This document shows positions 47,766 through 57,141 of a DNA stretch of 64,000 bases, piece after piece. The stretch spans positions 1 through 64,000 of the forward strand of contig JAHHIC010000094.1 in NCBI GenBank assembly GCA_019359035.1, read 5' to 3'. The notes under the pieces are model-generated. The model made no database searches and was not told the origin of the DNA. It saw nothing but the letters and a program-made list of their open reading frames with translations. Numbering within the stretch: the stretch's first letter is position 1; each line of letters starts with the position of its first letter. The translations under genes and the position numbers were made by a program. The stretch comes from Scytonematopsis contorta HA4267-MV1. GTDB lineage: Bacteria > Cyanobacteriota > Cyanobacteriia > Cyanobacteriales > Nostocaceae.

Positions 47766-50700
47766 TTACTGCACCGGACGTACAATAGGAGCAGTAGTAG
47801 GTTTTTGCTCTTGAAAAATCGCTTTTAATGCCAACTGCAAAGTTTCAGCCATGACAATGCGGTTGTTGTAAGCAACAATTACCCTAATTAAAGTTGGTAA
47901 GCTGTTTTGTTCAGCTTCCAAGTAAAGCGGTTCGACGTACAGTAAAGATTGCTCAATGGGGATAATCAGTAAATTGCCTTGAAGAACTCGTGAACCCTCA
48001 CGGTTCCAAAGAGAAATTTGCTGGGATATTACAGGGTCTTGGTTAATCAAGGCTTCGATTTGTTCAGTTCCATAAACCAACTGCTGTTTAGGGAACTCGT
48101 ATAGCAATAACTTTCCGTATTTATCTCCATCAGAACGTGCAGCTAACCAAGCAATTAAATTTGGACGTTGGGTTGGGGTGAAAGGAAGAAGCAAAATAAA
48201 CTCTTCAGAGGAAGCGTCTGGTAAATCAGTAATTAAAAAATAAGGTTGTACCGGTCGGGGTTCACGACCGTAAATTTCTTTCGGTATTTGCCACAAGTCT
48301 TCGCGATTATAAAATACTTGCGGGTCAGTCATGTTGTAAGCCAGTAAACGTTCGGATTGAGTCTCAAATAAATCTACTGGGTAGCGAATATGACTATATA
48401 GACTTGCAGGTATAGCCTCTAGAGGTTTGAATAAGTTGGGAAAAATCCCCCCAAAAGTAGTGATGATTGGGTCAGTTATGTCAGTAACATAAAAATTGAC
48501 ACCGCCGTTATAAGCATCAATCACAACCTTTACTGAGTTACGGATGTAATTAAACTTATTTTTACCAGGGTCAGAATAAGGGAAGCGATTGCTGGTAGTG
48601 TAAGCATCAATAATCCAGTAAAGATAAGTTTTTTCCCCATTAATGGTTGTTGCACCAGCATCAGCAGCAACTAAATAAGGGTCGCTATCGTAACGTAAAA
48701 ATGGTGCGATAGTCTCCACCCGTTCGAGAATATTGCGACGAAAAAGTAATTTTGTTTTTGGCGTAAAGTCACCTGTTAGTAACATTTTCCAGTCTTTGAG
48801 ATACTGAGCAAACAACAAGCGTCGCCAAAATGGAGTAATATTAATTCCACCTCTTCCGTCATAAATGTTATAGACATTTTCATCACCACTGGGATAGTCC
48901 AACTCTCTAGTTTTTGTCCCAGTCATTACATAATTATTGGTTGCTTCACCGTAATAAATTCGCGGTTTTCCGATAGGAATACTTTCCCGAATGCGTTCAT
49001 TTGAAACTTGGAGGGCACCATCACCACCAGGAACATTAACCCCGATATCCTTAACGTAATAATCAGGCAATCCACCAGGAGCAACAGTATTAACCGGACT
49101 CAAAGTAAAGCCGTAACCGTGGGTATAAACTAAATGTTCGTTTACCCAAGTTTGAGCTTGCTGGGGAACTGCATCAAAATCTAGCTCTCTTGCGGCAATA
49201 ATTATCTGCTGTTTTTCTTTCTCTTTCTTAACGTTACTTTCTCCTTCCCTCCTAAAACTATAACGGTCAATATCAGCACTTTTAAATTTGTAATAAGGTC
49301 GAATTTGTTGTAGTTGACGGTTCGTTCGTAACAAAGGCTGTGTATCCCACAGACGAATATTACGAACAGTTAAATCATTTTGTTTTAGCTTTAATTCTGA
49401 AAGTGTATTTTGAGGTGTAAAAATTTGTGCTTCAATCGAGTTTAAATTGAAACCTTCGCGAGTCAAGGCAATTGTACGTTCGATATACGGACGTTCGCGA
49501 GCTAGTTCATTAGGTTGAACAATAAAGCGTTGCACCACACTGGGGACTAATTCTCCTGATACTGCTGCGACTATCAAAAACAAAGCCAAGCCGAAAACTA
49601 AATAAGGTGGATAAATAACATTAATAGAAGATGAAATAGTAGAAATATGAGATATTTTTCTCCTAAATTTTTGACTGTGATTCGTTACAGACACACTCTT
49701 TTTTTTTGTATTACTTTTAATAAATCGAGATAAAAAAACTACCTGCAGTAGTAAGGAAATAGCAATACAAACTCCTAAAAAACTCAAAAAAGTATACATT
49801 GGTAACTGTACCTTAACCGCAGTATAACTTGCACCGTAATTTACACTATCCTGGGAAAACAATAATGAGTACCGCAGCAGCCAATAACGCAGTCCAACCG
49901 TAAGCATTAGTAAGCAAGCTAAGGTATTTAGTTGAAGTCGCTGTGGTACTGTGAAACCAGAGAAATAACCTTCACTCAGGCTGTTTGCCGCACGTAAGTA
50001 AATCAATCCAACGCTAATTATGCTGTATAAAAATAGTCCCAGTAGCCATAGAGTTAAGAGTTCCCAAAACGGTAGTGAAAATATATAAAAGCTAATATCT
50101 AAGTTAAATAAAGGCTCTGCTTGATTAAAGTTAGTAGGATAAAAAAACTGTAAAATTTTTATCCAATTTCCTGATAATAGAGAAGCAAATAATAAAGATA
50201 ATAATAAAGAAAATACGGCTAAGCAAACTCGGTGATAAATAACAATTGCAGCAGTTAGAAATAACAACAAACTTCCTTCTGTCGGGGAGATAAGCCATCC
50301 TTTAAACTGTGGCAAAGCTGGTAATTTTATACCTAGCGCTGCAATTGGTTGCCAAAGATTAAAAGCCGCCAATCCATAGTAAATTAATACTAACCCCACT
50401 AAAGCACTCAATCCTAATACTACAGGAAGGAGAAAGCGTAACCTTATTGGTTGAGATGAAGGGGATAAGGGGGATGGTTTGGAGTTTTGAACTGTGAATT
50501 TTGAGTTGGTTTCTTTCTTATCCTCTTGTTTTTTTCTCAACCGCAAAGCTATTGCGATATTGCCTAGTAAAAAGCCAGCAGAAATTACAAACACTGTTAG
50601 CCATAGCCCCAGTTGTGTCCCGAAGCGTAAGAAAAATTCCCGTGAATAACCAACTTCACCAAACCAAAGAATTTCTGCTGTCAGACGGGAGACCATATCC

Positions 50701-50771
50701 AACAATAGCCATCCCCCCAACAGAAATATAATTACCCGATAACTGAGCTTGGACAAACTTCGAGGAGCCAT
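47766..50771 (-). CDS. UPF0182 family large membrane protein
   Basis: The 1001-residue protein matches UPF0182 (COG1615). Seven or so membrane helices occupy the first 420 residues, starting with YRVIIFLLGGWLLLDMVSRL and WFGEVGYSREFFLRFG. A large extracytoplasmic domain follows with RERPYIERTIALTREGFNL, LVYTHGYGFTLSPVNTVA, YYGEATNNYVMTGTKTRELD and DPYLVAADAG. These are conserved family segments. Function is not established. The ATG at 50771 is preceded by a heptamer array. Confidence 0.92.
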   Translation of the reverse strand: MAPRSLSKLSYRVIIFLLGGWLLLDMVSRLTAEILWFGEVGYSREFFLRFGTQLGLWLTVFVISAGFLLGNIAIALRLRKKQEDKKETNSKFTVQNSKPSPLSPSSQPIRLRFLLPVVLGLSALVGLVLIYYGLAAFNLWQPIAALGIKLPALPQFKGWLISPTEGSLLLFLTAAIVIYHRVCLAVFSLLLSLLFASLLSGNWIKILQFFYPTNFNQAEPLFNLDISFYIFSLPFWELLTLWLLGLFLYSIISVGLIYLRAANSLSEGYFSGFTVPQRLQLNTLACLLMLTVGLRYWLLRYSLLFSQDSVNYGASYTAVKVQLPMYTFLSFLGVCIAISLLLQVVFLSRFIKSNTKKKSVSVTNHSQKFRRKISHISTISSSINVIYPPYLVFGLALFLIVAAVSGELVPSVVQRFIVQPNELARERPYIERTIALTREGFNLNSIEAQIFTPQNTLSELKLKQNDLTVRNIRLWDTQPLLRTNRQLQQIRPYYKFKSADIDRYSFRREGESNVKKEKEKQQIIIAARELDFDAVPQQAQTWVNEHLVYTHGYGFTLSPVNTVAPGGLPDYYVKDIGVNVPGGDGALQVSNERIRESIPIGKPRIYYGEATNNYVMTGTKTRELDYPSGDENVYNIYDGRGGINITPFWRRLLFAQYLKDWKMLLTGDFTPKTKLLFRRNILERVETIAPFLRYDSDPYLVAADAGATTINGEKTYLYWIIDAYTTSNRFPYSDPGKNKFNYIRNSVKVVIDAYNGGVNFYVTDITDPIITTFGGIFPNLFKPLEAIPASLYSHIRYPVDLFETQSERLLAYNMTDPQVFYNREDLWQIPKEIYGREPRPVQPYFLITDLPDASSEEFILLLPFTPTQRPNLIAWLAARSDGDKYGKLLLYEFPKQQLVYGTEQIEALINQDPVISQQISLWNREGSRVLQGNLLIIPIEQSLLYVEPLYLEAEQNSLPTLIRVIVAYNNRIVMAETLQLALKAIFQEQKPTTAPIVRPVQ

Positions 50772-50773
50772 TA

Positions 50774-50966
50774 TTTTTGAGAGGGGAGTGGGGTGCTGGG
50801 GACTCGGTATGGGGTGCTGGGGAGTGGGGAGTGGGGAGTGGGGAGTGGGGAGTGGGGAGTGGGGAATGAGAGAGATTGGGAGGATGAGGCATAATATAAA
50901 AGTTTTTTTGACTCTCCTATTCCTTATTTCCTACTCCCCACTCCCTACTCCCTATTCCCCACTCCC
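50774..50966. repeat. GGGGAGT heptamer arrays between hemA and the UPF0182 gene
   Basis: At about 50780-50865 GGGGAGT/GGGGTGCT units repeat. At about 50928-50966 the inverse CCCCACT/CTCCCTA units follow. The array lies in the leader of the UPF0182 gene and just past the hemA stop. Confidence 0.88.
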
Positions 50967-50971
50967 CTTAT

Positions 50972-52258
50972 TTAGCTAAACTGCTCCCCTGCATCAAGAT
51001 TAAATAGCATTTGCAGAGCTTGCATACATTTTTTTCTAGCTTCTACATCTTGTTGTGCTCTTAACTGTACCATTGGGTCATGCAATATTTTGTTAACAAT
51101 ACCTTTGGTCAAAGCCTCGATAACTTCTTGATGTTTTTCGGCAAATTCCGAACCCAAACGAGATAAAGCCTTTTCTAATTCTTGTTCGCGTATTGTTTCA
51201 ATTTTATTTCGTAAACAGCTAATTGTGGCGATAGTATCAAGAGAACGCCACCACACATCAAAATTTTCGACTTCTTCTTCTAATAAACCTAAAGCTTCCT
51301 GTGCCATTTTTCTTCGGCTTTCATGGTTTTGTGCGACAACAGCCTTTAAATCATCAACATTAAAAGCCTGGACGTTAGAAAGCTCATTAACATCCGCAGC
51401 GACGTTACGCGGTACAGAAATATCAAATAACATTAAACATTGACTTGGCTCTAAAATCATTTCTAACTTAGCGCGGTCAATAATTGGCTCAGTTGCGGAA
51501 GTGCTAGTAAATACCATATGACTTTCAGTAATTACCGTCAGCATTTCCGAAAGTGGATGAATATTAATTTGGCAGTCAGAGTAATTTTTTGCTAATTCCT
51601 GAGCACGTTCTACCGAGCGATTTACAATTGAAATTTGCTCAGCCCCTTTTGACACCAAATGTTGCACCAGTAAACGAGACATTTTACCAGCACCAAGAAT
51701 TGTCACACGACAATTTGCTAAACTTTCCACTTTCATTTGTGCCAATTCCACAGCTGCCGAACTTATGGAAACTGCACCAGTACCAATACTGGTCTCAGAA
51801 CGGACACGTTTGCCACCAGTAATAGCTTGTTTAAATAACCGATTCAAAATAGTTTTTATACCGTTGTACTGCTGACCCAGCTTGTGAGTGTTTTTTACCT
51901 GAGCCAAAATTTGACCTTCACCCAAAACCAAACTATCCAAACCAGCAGCAACCCGCATCAAGTGCATAACAGCATCTTCACGCAGCAACATAAACAAGTG
52001 AGAGCGTAATTCCAAAAGAGATATTTTGCTGTATTCAGAAAGGAACTGAGGCACTTCCTTAATACCTTGTTCTGGCTCTTCAGAAACAATATAAATTTCT
52101 AAACGATTACAAGTACTGAGTACAGCCACCTCAAGAATATGCTGATATCCCAAAAGCTGAGAGATTGCACTTTCAACTTGTGGTTCTGGAATACTCAGCT
52201 TTTCCCTGATTTCTACAGAGGCTGTCTTATGGCTTAGCCCAACAACTGCTATATTCAT
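50972..52258 (-). CDS. hemA: Glutamyl-tRNA reductase
   Basis: The 428-residue enzyme reduces glutamyl-tRNA to glutamate-1-semialdehyde, the committed step to chlorophyll, heme and bilins. It starts [20 protein letters not shown]. The catalytic cysteine lies in [11 protein letters not shown], followed by [16 protein letters not shown], the NADPH site [16 protein letters not shown] and a C-terminal dimerisation helix bundle. The frame stays open 74 codons upstream through CCCATTC-type repeats. I place the start at the ATG 52258, which matches all family members I know. The leader is almost wholly repeats. Confidence 0.97.
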   Translation of the reverse strand: MNIAVVGLSHKTASVEIREKLSIPEPQVESAISQLLGYQHILEVAVLSTCNRLEIYIVSEEPEQGIKEVPQFLSEYSKISLLELRSHLFMLLREDAVMHLMRVAAGLDSLVLGEGQILAQVKNTHKLGQQYNGIKTILNRLFKQAITGGKRVRSETSIGTGAVSISSAAVELAQMKVESLANCRVTILGAGKMSRLLVQHLVSKGAEQISIVNRSVERAQELAKNYSDCQINIHPLSEMLTVITESHMVFTSTSATEPIIDRAKLEMILEPSQCLMLFDISVPRNVAADVNELSNVQAFNVDDLKAVVAQNHESRRKMAQEALGLLEEEVENFDVWWRSLDTIATISCLRNKIETIREQELEKALSRLGSEFAEKHQEVIEALTKGIVNKILHDPMVQLRAQQDVEARKKCMQALQMLFNLDAGEQFS

Positions 52259-52283
52259 CTTTCTAAATAGTGATTTAACTATG

Positions 52284-52553
52284 TGTGGGAATTGGGAATT
52301 GGGGAATGGGGAATTGGGGAATGGGGAATGGGGAATGGGGAATGGGGAATGGGGAATGGGGAATGGGGAATGGGGAATGGGAAATTGGGGAATTGGGAAT
52401 GGGGAATTGGGGAATGGGGAATGGGGGTGGAGAGTAAGGAAGTGTCCAATAGAAAATATAAAGCTATTTCCTATCATCAATTACCAATTACCAATTACCA
52501 ATTACCAATTACCAATTACCAATTACCAATTACCAATTCCCCAATTCCCAATT
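52284..52553. repeat. Heptamer arrays filling the glpX-hemA gap
   Basis: 52284-52430 is a GGGGAAT/GGGAATT array, and 52478-52553 is about ten ATTACCA/AATTACC units. Together they take up most of the 299-bp gap and so the whole hemA promoter and leader region. Confidence 0.92.
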
Positions 52554-52557
52554 ATTC

Positions 52558-53595
52558 CTAACGTAAATTAACTGTCTTAGGAGCCTCTACCATGTGGATT
52601 GTGTCAACAAAGCGAGCGGTTTTTGATTGACTGGAAATTACTAGGCTTTGAGTTCTTGCTCCACCATGGAAGAACCGAACACCTTCCATAAGAGTTCCAG
52701 GGGTAATACCACAGGCTGCGAATAGTACTGTCTGACCAGAAGCTAACTCCGATGCGTCGTAACATTTGTCGGGGTCTGTGATATTCATTTCTTTGAGTCG
52801 AGCAATGTTACCTTCTTTGCTTTCCCCAATTAAACCGGTTTTCACAACTTCTGGGTCGTAAATTAATTGTCCTTGGAAGTGTCCACCCAAACAGCGCATC
52901 GCAGCGGCTGAAATTACGCCTTCAGGAGCAGCACCAATACCCATGAGAGCATGAATATTCGTCCCAGCAAAACCGCAGCATATAGCGGCAGATACGTCGC
53001 CATCGCTAATTAGTCTGACTCTGGCTCCTGCGGTACGGATTTCCTGAATTAGCTCGTTGTGACGGGGTCTGTCCATCACTACTACTACTAATTCCTCTAC
53101 AGAACGATTTAAGCACTCAGAGAGAATTTTCAGGTTTTCTGTTGCTGATTTATTAATATCTACTTTTCCTTTGGCTTGGGGTGGTGCTGCGAGTTTCTTC
53201 ATGTAGAAGTCAGGTGCAGCGAATAACCCGCCTTTTTCAGAAATTGCTAATACAGCCATTGAGCCATTTTGACCATAAGCAACCAGGTTTGTACCTTCAC
53301 ATGGGTCAACTGCGATGTCAATTTCAACTAATTCATCGGGGTTACAGAACTGTTTTGCATCTTCACGGGTACAAATGCCCACTTCTTCTCCAATGTAGAG
53401 CATTGGTGCTTCGTCCCGCTCACCTTCTCCAATCACAATACGACCACGCATATGAATTTTGTTCATACGTTCGCGCATTGCTTCAACTGCTACCTCGTCA
53501 GCAGTGTTTTTCTCCCCTTTGCCCATCCAACGTGCAGAGGCTATCGCCGCTTGTTCAACGACCTCAATAATCTCTAAGCCTAGTGTATTTTCCAC
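52558..53595 (-). CDS. glpX: Fructose-1,6-/sedoheptulose-1,7-bisphosphatase, class II
   Basis: The 345-residue GlpX-type enzyme serves as the dual-function phosphatase of the Calvin cycle in cyanobacteria, acting on both FBP and SBP. Visible motifs are [20 protein letters not shown], the metal site [39 protein letters not shown], and [20 protein letters not shown]. Cysteines suited to redox control and AMP inhibition occur in the N-terminal third. The ATG at 53595 is standard. Confidence 0.95.
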   Translation of the reverse strand: MENTLGLEIIEVVEQAAIASARWMGKGEKNTADEVAVEAMRERMNKIHMRGRIVIGEGERDEAPMLYIGEEVGICTREDAKQFCNPDELVEIDIAVDPCEGTNLVAYGQNGSMAVLAISEKGGLFAAPDFYMKKLAAPPQAKGKVDINKSATENLKILSECLNRSVEELVVVVMDRPRHNELIQEIRTAGARVRLISDGDVSAAICCGFAGTNIHALMGIGAAPEGVISAAAMRCLGGHFQGQLIYDPEVVKTGLIGESKEGNIARLKEMNITDPDKCYDASELASGQTVLFAACGITPGTLMEGVRFFHGGARTQSLVISSQSKTARFVDTIHMVEAPKTVNLR

Positions 53596-54138
53596 GGATT
53601 TATTACCCTCTTGATTGCTTGAATGAGCCTTCGATTGCAGACAGCCATATCAGTTTTCAAGTCTACCAAAGGGCGGATACCCGTGGAAAATAGTCTTGAG
53701 TTTCAATTCTGTTAAGTTTTAATACTTAGGTCTGAAATATTTTTTTTCTTTTTACAGTATTGTGTCCTTTTAGTCAATGAATTATTTTTATTCAAATTGC
53801 TATCACAAATATTTCTTTTGACATATTGCCAAATGAATTAATTCTCCCTTGGGGTATTATTTAATTTATACGCAAGGTATTAATTATTGCTGACAGGTAT
53901 TTTTCAGATTTTGTTAAGCTAGTTAAAGCCTTCCACTTGGTAGTTAGTGATAGAAATCAGCTTTAAGATAGAAGTAAAAGTAAATACAAGTATTTATTAT
54001 TGAAGAAATCAGTTGTCAGTGAAAACCGATTTTTTTTTCAATAATTATTGTTTATTATGTATAATCTACGAACATACCTTTTTAAAGGTATAAAGCATTA
54101 AAAAATACTCAGAATCTTTACTATCTATTAGTTTTGTG
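53596..54138. other. Intergenic region between divergent genes
   Basis: About 540 bp, very AT-rich, with no ORF or repeat recognised. It should contain the glpX promoter on the minus strand and that of the 54139 gene on the plus strand. Confidence 0.55.
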
Positions 54139-55047
54139 ATGCAAGAATTGAAATTAGGCGTGCGTCAAAATTCGACGACGACAAGCAAGCTATCTTTTGC
54201 TATAGTGACTCCCAGTTATGCGCCAGACTATGAAAGATGTCAGCTATTATCTTGGAGCATTAGTCAATTTGTTTCTCCTACTGTTACTCATTATATAGTT
54301 GTAGACCGTCGAGACTTACAGCTTTTTAATCAACTTAAGAAGCCAAATACGGAGATTATCACCGTAGAATCATTGATTCCTTGGTGGATTCAGCGTGTGC
54401 CATTTTTGAAGAATGGATGGTTGAGTTTGAAAACGCCTCCAATTCGTAACTGGCTATTACAGCAAATTGTCAAAAATGCAATTGTGGAACATGTTCCGCA
54501 GGATATATTGGTTTTTGCTGATTCCGATACAGCACTTATACGCCCACTTAATTTAAATAATTTTATTCGTGATGGTGAAGTTAGACTTTTTAGAGAACCA
54601 GGTGTAGACACTGATGAAGTATTCTTGAGGTGGCACAGAACATCTCATAAATTATTAGGTCTACCAGCCAAGGTAAATTCGTCAGCACCTGGCTTCATTG
54701 GTAATTTTATTACTTGGAAACGTGACAACGTTTTAAAGCTACATCAGCACTTAGAGGAAATTTCTGGACGTTCTTGGGTGGAAACATTGGCATCTTGTTG
54801 GCATCTTTCAGAATATATTCTGTATGGAGAGTTTGTCGAAAAGGTTCTCAAAAAAGAATCCGGACATTATTTTGATGCAGAAAAAATGTGTCATGAATAT
54901 TGGAATCCTCAATTAATGACACAACAAGAATTGCAAAAATTCTTTACAAAAATTAATCCACAATATAAAGCCGTAATGATTTCCGCTAAAGCCGGTATTT
55001 CTGTTGGTCAATACGAAAACTTACTGAAAAGCGTTCCTGTTCCATAG
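54139..55047 (+). CDS. DUF6492-like, glycosyltransferase-fold protein
   Basis: The 302-residue protein has a GT-A-like outline. It shows an N-terminal strand with FAIVTPSYAPDYERCQLLSW, then HYIVVDRRDLQLFNQL and the D-x-D type ILVFADSDTALIRPL. The later part includes SAPGFIGNFITWKRDN and WVETLASCWHLSEYILYGEF. This pattern fits DUF6492, a putative glycosyltransferase group. Substrate is unknown. The ATG at 54139 directly follows a GTG. There is no signal peptide or membrane helix, so it is cytoplasmic. Confidence 0.65.
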   Translation: MQELKLGVRQNSTTTSKLSFAIVTPSYAPDYERCQLLSWSISQFVSPTVTHYIVVDRRDLQLFNQLKKPNTEIITVESLIPWWIQRVPFLKNGWLSLKTPPIRNWLLQQIVKNAIVEHVPQDILVFADSDTALIRPLNLNNFIRDGEVRLFREPGVDTDEVFLRWHRTSHKLLGLPAKVNSSAPGFIGNFITWKRDNVLKLHQHLEEISGRSWVETLASCWHLSEYILYGEFVEKVLKKESGHYFDAEKMCHEYWNPQLMTQQELQKFFTKINPQYKAVMISAKAGISVGQYENLLKSVPVP

Positions 55048-55212
55048 AGCAATTCGCAATATGCTTTTATGGACACGCTGCGCGTTTACGGAGTGGAGCG
55101 GAGCGCTTACGTAATTTGCCATTAAGAAAACTGAATATTGTCGGTTACTTGTTGAAGCCTGTACTCTTTCGATAGGTATTATATTTAATTCAGTCCACCT
55201 ACTTACTTAGTC

Positions 55213-55527
55213 ATGCTGGAATTTATCAATTCCCTTCTTGGTCGCCATCCAGAGCGAATTCAGGCAAGCGTAGAAATTTATACTTGGCAAACCTGTCCTT
55301 ACTGTATTCGTGCCAAAATGCTGTTGTGGTGGAAAGGAGTAAATTTTACCGAGTACAAGATAGATGGCAACGAAGAAGCTAGGGCAAAAATGGCGGAAAG
55401 AGCCAATGGTCGTCGTACATTGCCACAAATCTTTATCAACAATCAACATATTGGTGGTTGTGATGATCTCTATGCTTTGGATACGAAAGCTAGCCTTGAC
55501 CCCTTACTTACGGAAAATTTACCATAA
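55213..55527 (+). CDS. grxC: Glutaredoxin 3 (dithiol)
   Basis: The 104-residue protein carries the dithiol active site TCPYCIRAK, the cis-proline segment RRTLPQIFINNQHIGG and the GSH-binding CDDLYAL. It reduces disulfides and glutathione mixed disulfides in the cytoplasm. An N-terminal extension of about 18 residues (MLEFINSLLGRHPERIQ) precedes the core, which is common in cyanobacterial GrxC. The tadA gene follows on the same strand after 110 bp. Confidence 0.94.
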   Translation: MLEFINSLLGRHPERIQASVEIYTWQTCPYCIRAKMLLWWKGVNFTEYKIDGNEEARAKMAERANGRRTLPQIFINNQHIGGCDDLYALDTKASLDPLLTENLP

Positions 55528-55588
55528 CACCATGATGATTATAGTTCAATAGAAAAAAACTATCATTACCATAATAAAAAACAATACT

Positions 55589-55616
55589 GTAGAGACGCGA
55601 TTTCTCGTGTGTCTAC
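55589..55616. repeat. Decayed 28-bp palindrome before tadA
   Basis: GTAGAGACGCGATT is followed by an imperfect right arm (TCTCGTGTGTCTAC). Confidence 0.75.
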
Positions 55617-55637
55617 CAATTTCGTATACATAAGAAA

Positions 55638-56123
55638 ATGTTAACTGACTACTCAGATTATCTTATACATCGACAATGGATGACTCGTGCCTTAGAATTG
55701 GCACAATTAGCAGGAAACGCCGGTGAAGTACCGGTGGGCGTTGTAATTATTAATTCTTCAGGAGAAGTGGTAGCGGAAGGTGAAAACAGAAAAGAACGAG
55801 ACCAAGACCCGACAGCTCATGCAGAAATTATTGCTATTAGAAGAGCTGCTTTTTCGTTACATACTTGGCGTCTTTCCGACTGTACGCTTTATGCAACTCT
55901 AGAACCTTGTCCGATGTGTGCGGGAGCCATTATCCACGCCCGCGTCGGGCTTTTGGTTTATGGAACAGACGACCCAAAAACAGGAGCGGTTAGGACAGTT
56001 GTGAATATACCCGATAGTGCGGCTTCTAATCACCGTTTGCGGGTGATTGGGGGCATCCAAGAAGCGGACTGTCGTCAACAATTACAAAATTGGTTTCAGA
56101 GTAAAAGAAATAACACATTTTGA
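55638..56123 (+). CDS. tadA: tRNA-specific adenosine deaminase
   Basis: The 161-residue zinc enzyme converts A34 to inosine in tRNA-Arg(ACG), essential for decoding. The zinc and proton-shuttle motifs are PTAHAEIIAIRRA and EPCPMCAGAIIHARV. The N-terminal helix HRQWMTRALELAQLAGNAGE and GTDDPKTGAVRT are typical. Length is normal. It could edit other substrates as a cytidine-deaminase-fold enzyme, but the motif set is that of TadA. Confidence 0.95.
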   Translation: MLTDYSDYLIHRQWMTRALELAQLAGNAGEVPVGVVIINSSGEVVAEGENRKERDQDPTAHAEIIAIRRAAFSLHTWRLSDCTLYATLEPCPMCAGAIIHARVGLLVYGTDDPKTGAVRTVVNIPDSAASNHRLRVIGGIQEADCRQQLQNWFQSKRNNTF

Positions 56124-56235
56124 AGGACAGCAGCGAAACTGTCCAGCTGCACCGACAAAAATCGAGAAAGAAAATTTACGGTGTTACTAATACAGGTTTG
56201 AACAAATTTTACCCTAGCAATCAGCGGCCACAGTC

Positions 56236-57006
56236 ATGATGGAACTTCACTCGTTTTCAGATACATGTGACCTAACACCAGTCAATCAAATAGCAGAATC
56301 CAAACCGGTGCCGACTACCTCACACATTTCTCCTTGGCTAAGAATTCTGTCATATTTCTTAGGACGGAATTTTCTTTTGCCGCTATTTTTCGGACACATT
56401 CAAATTACTGGGCAACGGAATATACCCCTCGATGGGCCCGTAATTATAGCCCCCACCCATCGCTCTCGTTGGGACGCATTGCTCGTACCCTATGCCACAG
56501 GTCGTGGCGTTACAGAACGAGATTTGCGTTTCATGGTTACCAGTGACGAATGTCATGGACTACAAGGTTGGTTTATTCGTCGCTTAGGTGGATTTTCTGT
56601 AGATACGAAGCGTCCAGCAGTCACGAGTTTGCGCCATGCAGTAGATATACTGCGAAGTGGCGAAATGTTAGTCATTTTTCCCGAAGGTGGTATTCGTAAA
56701 GGGAAATTACATCCCTTAAAACCTGGTATCGCTCGTCTTGCTTTAAATGCCCAATCAGCACATCCAGGGCTGGGGGTCAAGATTCTACCAGTTAGTATCA
56801 CTTACAGCGATATAAATCCGACTTGGGGAACAGATGTCAATATTCATATTGGCGAACCAATAAAGGTCTGTGACTATACAAATGGCTGTGTGAAACAAGA
56901 TGCTAAACATCTAATGAGTGATTTAACACACTCATTACAAAACCTAGCTCATCAAGAATTAGAAATTTCAACTCATACTCCTTTTGCTGAAATTCCCAAT
57001 TCTTGA
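56236..57006 (+). CDS. plsC: 1-acyl-sn-glycerol-3-phosphate acyltransferase
   Basis: The 256-residue membrane-associated enzyme makes phosphatidic acid from lysophosphatidic acid. The catalytic H-x4-D motif is THRSRWDALLVP, the glycerol-3-phosphate-binding motif is IFPEGGIRKGKL, and PVSITYSD is motif IV-like. A hydrophobic stretch precedes the core (YFLGRNFLLPLFFG). PlsC-family members differ in acceptor, so assignment to the main lysophosphatidate enzyme is likely but not certain. The start is GTG-adjacent ATG MMELHSF at 56236. Confidence 0.85.
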   Translation: MMELHSFSDTCDLTPVNQIAESKPVPTTSHISPWLRILSYFLGRNFLLPLFFGHIQITGQRNIPLDGPVIIAPTHRSRWDALLVPYATGRGVTERDLRFMVTSDECHGLQGWFIRRLGGFSVDTKRPAVTSLRHAVDILRSGEMLVIFPEGGIRKGKLHPLKPGIARLALNAQSAHPGLGVKILPVSITYSDINPTWGTDVNIHIGEPIKVCDYTNGCVKQDAKHLMSDLTHSLQNLAHQELEISTHTPFAEIPNS

Positions 57007-57019
57007 TAAAAGAAGGCAG

Positions 57020-57140
57020 AGGAACAGTTCGCAGTTCGCAATTCGCAATTCGCAATTCGCAATTAATTGACAATTAAACAATTATTCAACTAGCAAACTG
57101 CTTTCTTAAATAACTGCGAATTGCGAATTGCGAATTGTTT
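57020..57140. repeat. CAATTCG heptamer runs between plsC and the S8 protease gene
   Basis: GCAATTC units at about 57029-57065 and the inverse GAATTGC units at about 57113-57137 lie in the convergent gap and can pair with each other. Confidence 0.8.
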
Positions 57141-57141
57141 A

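Noticed and set aside
50972-52480. hemA with a 74-residue N-terminal extension rich in PHSPFPI
   Set aside because: The extension is translated heptamer repeat. The family start is at 52258.
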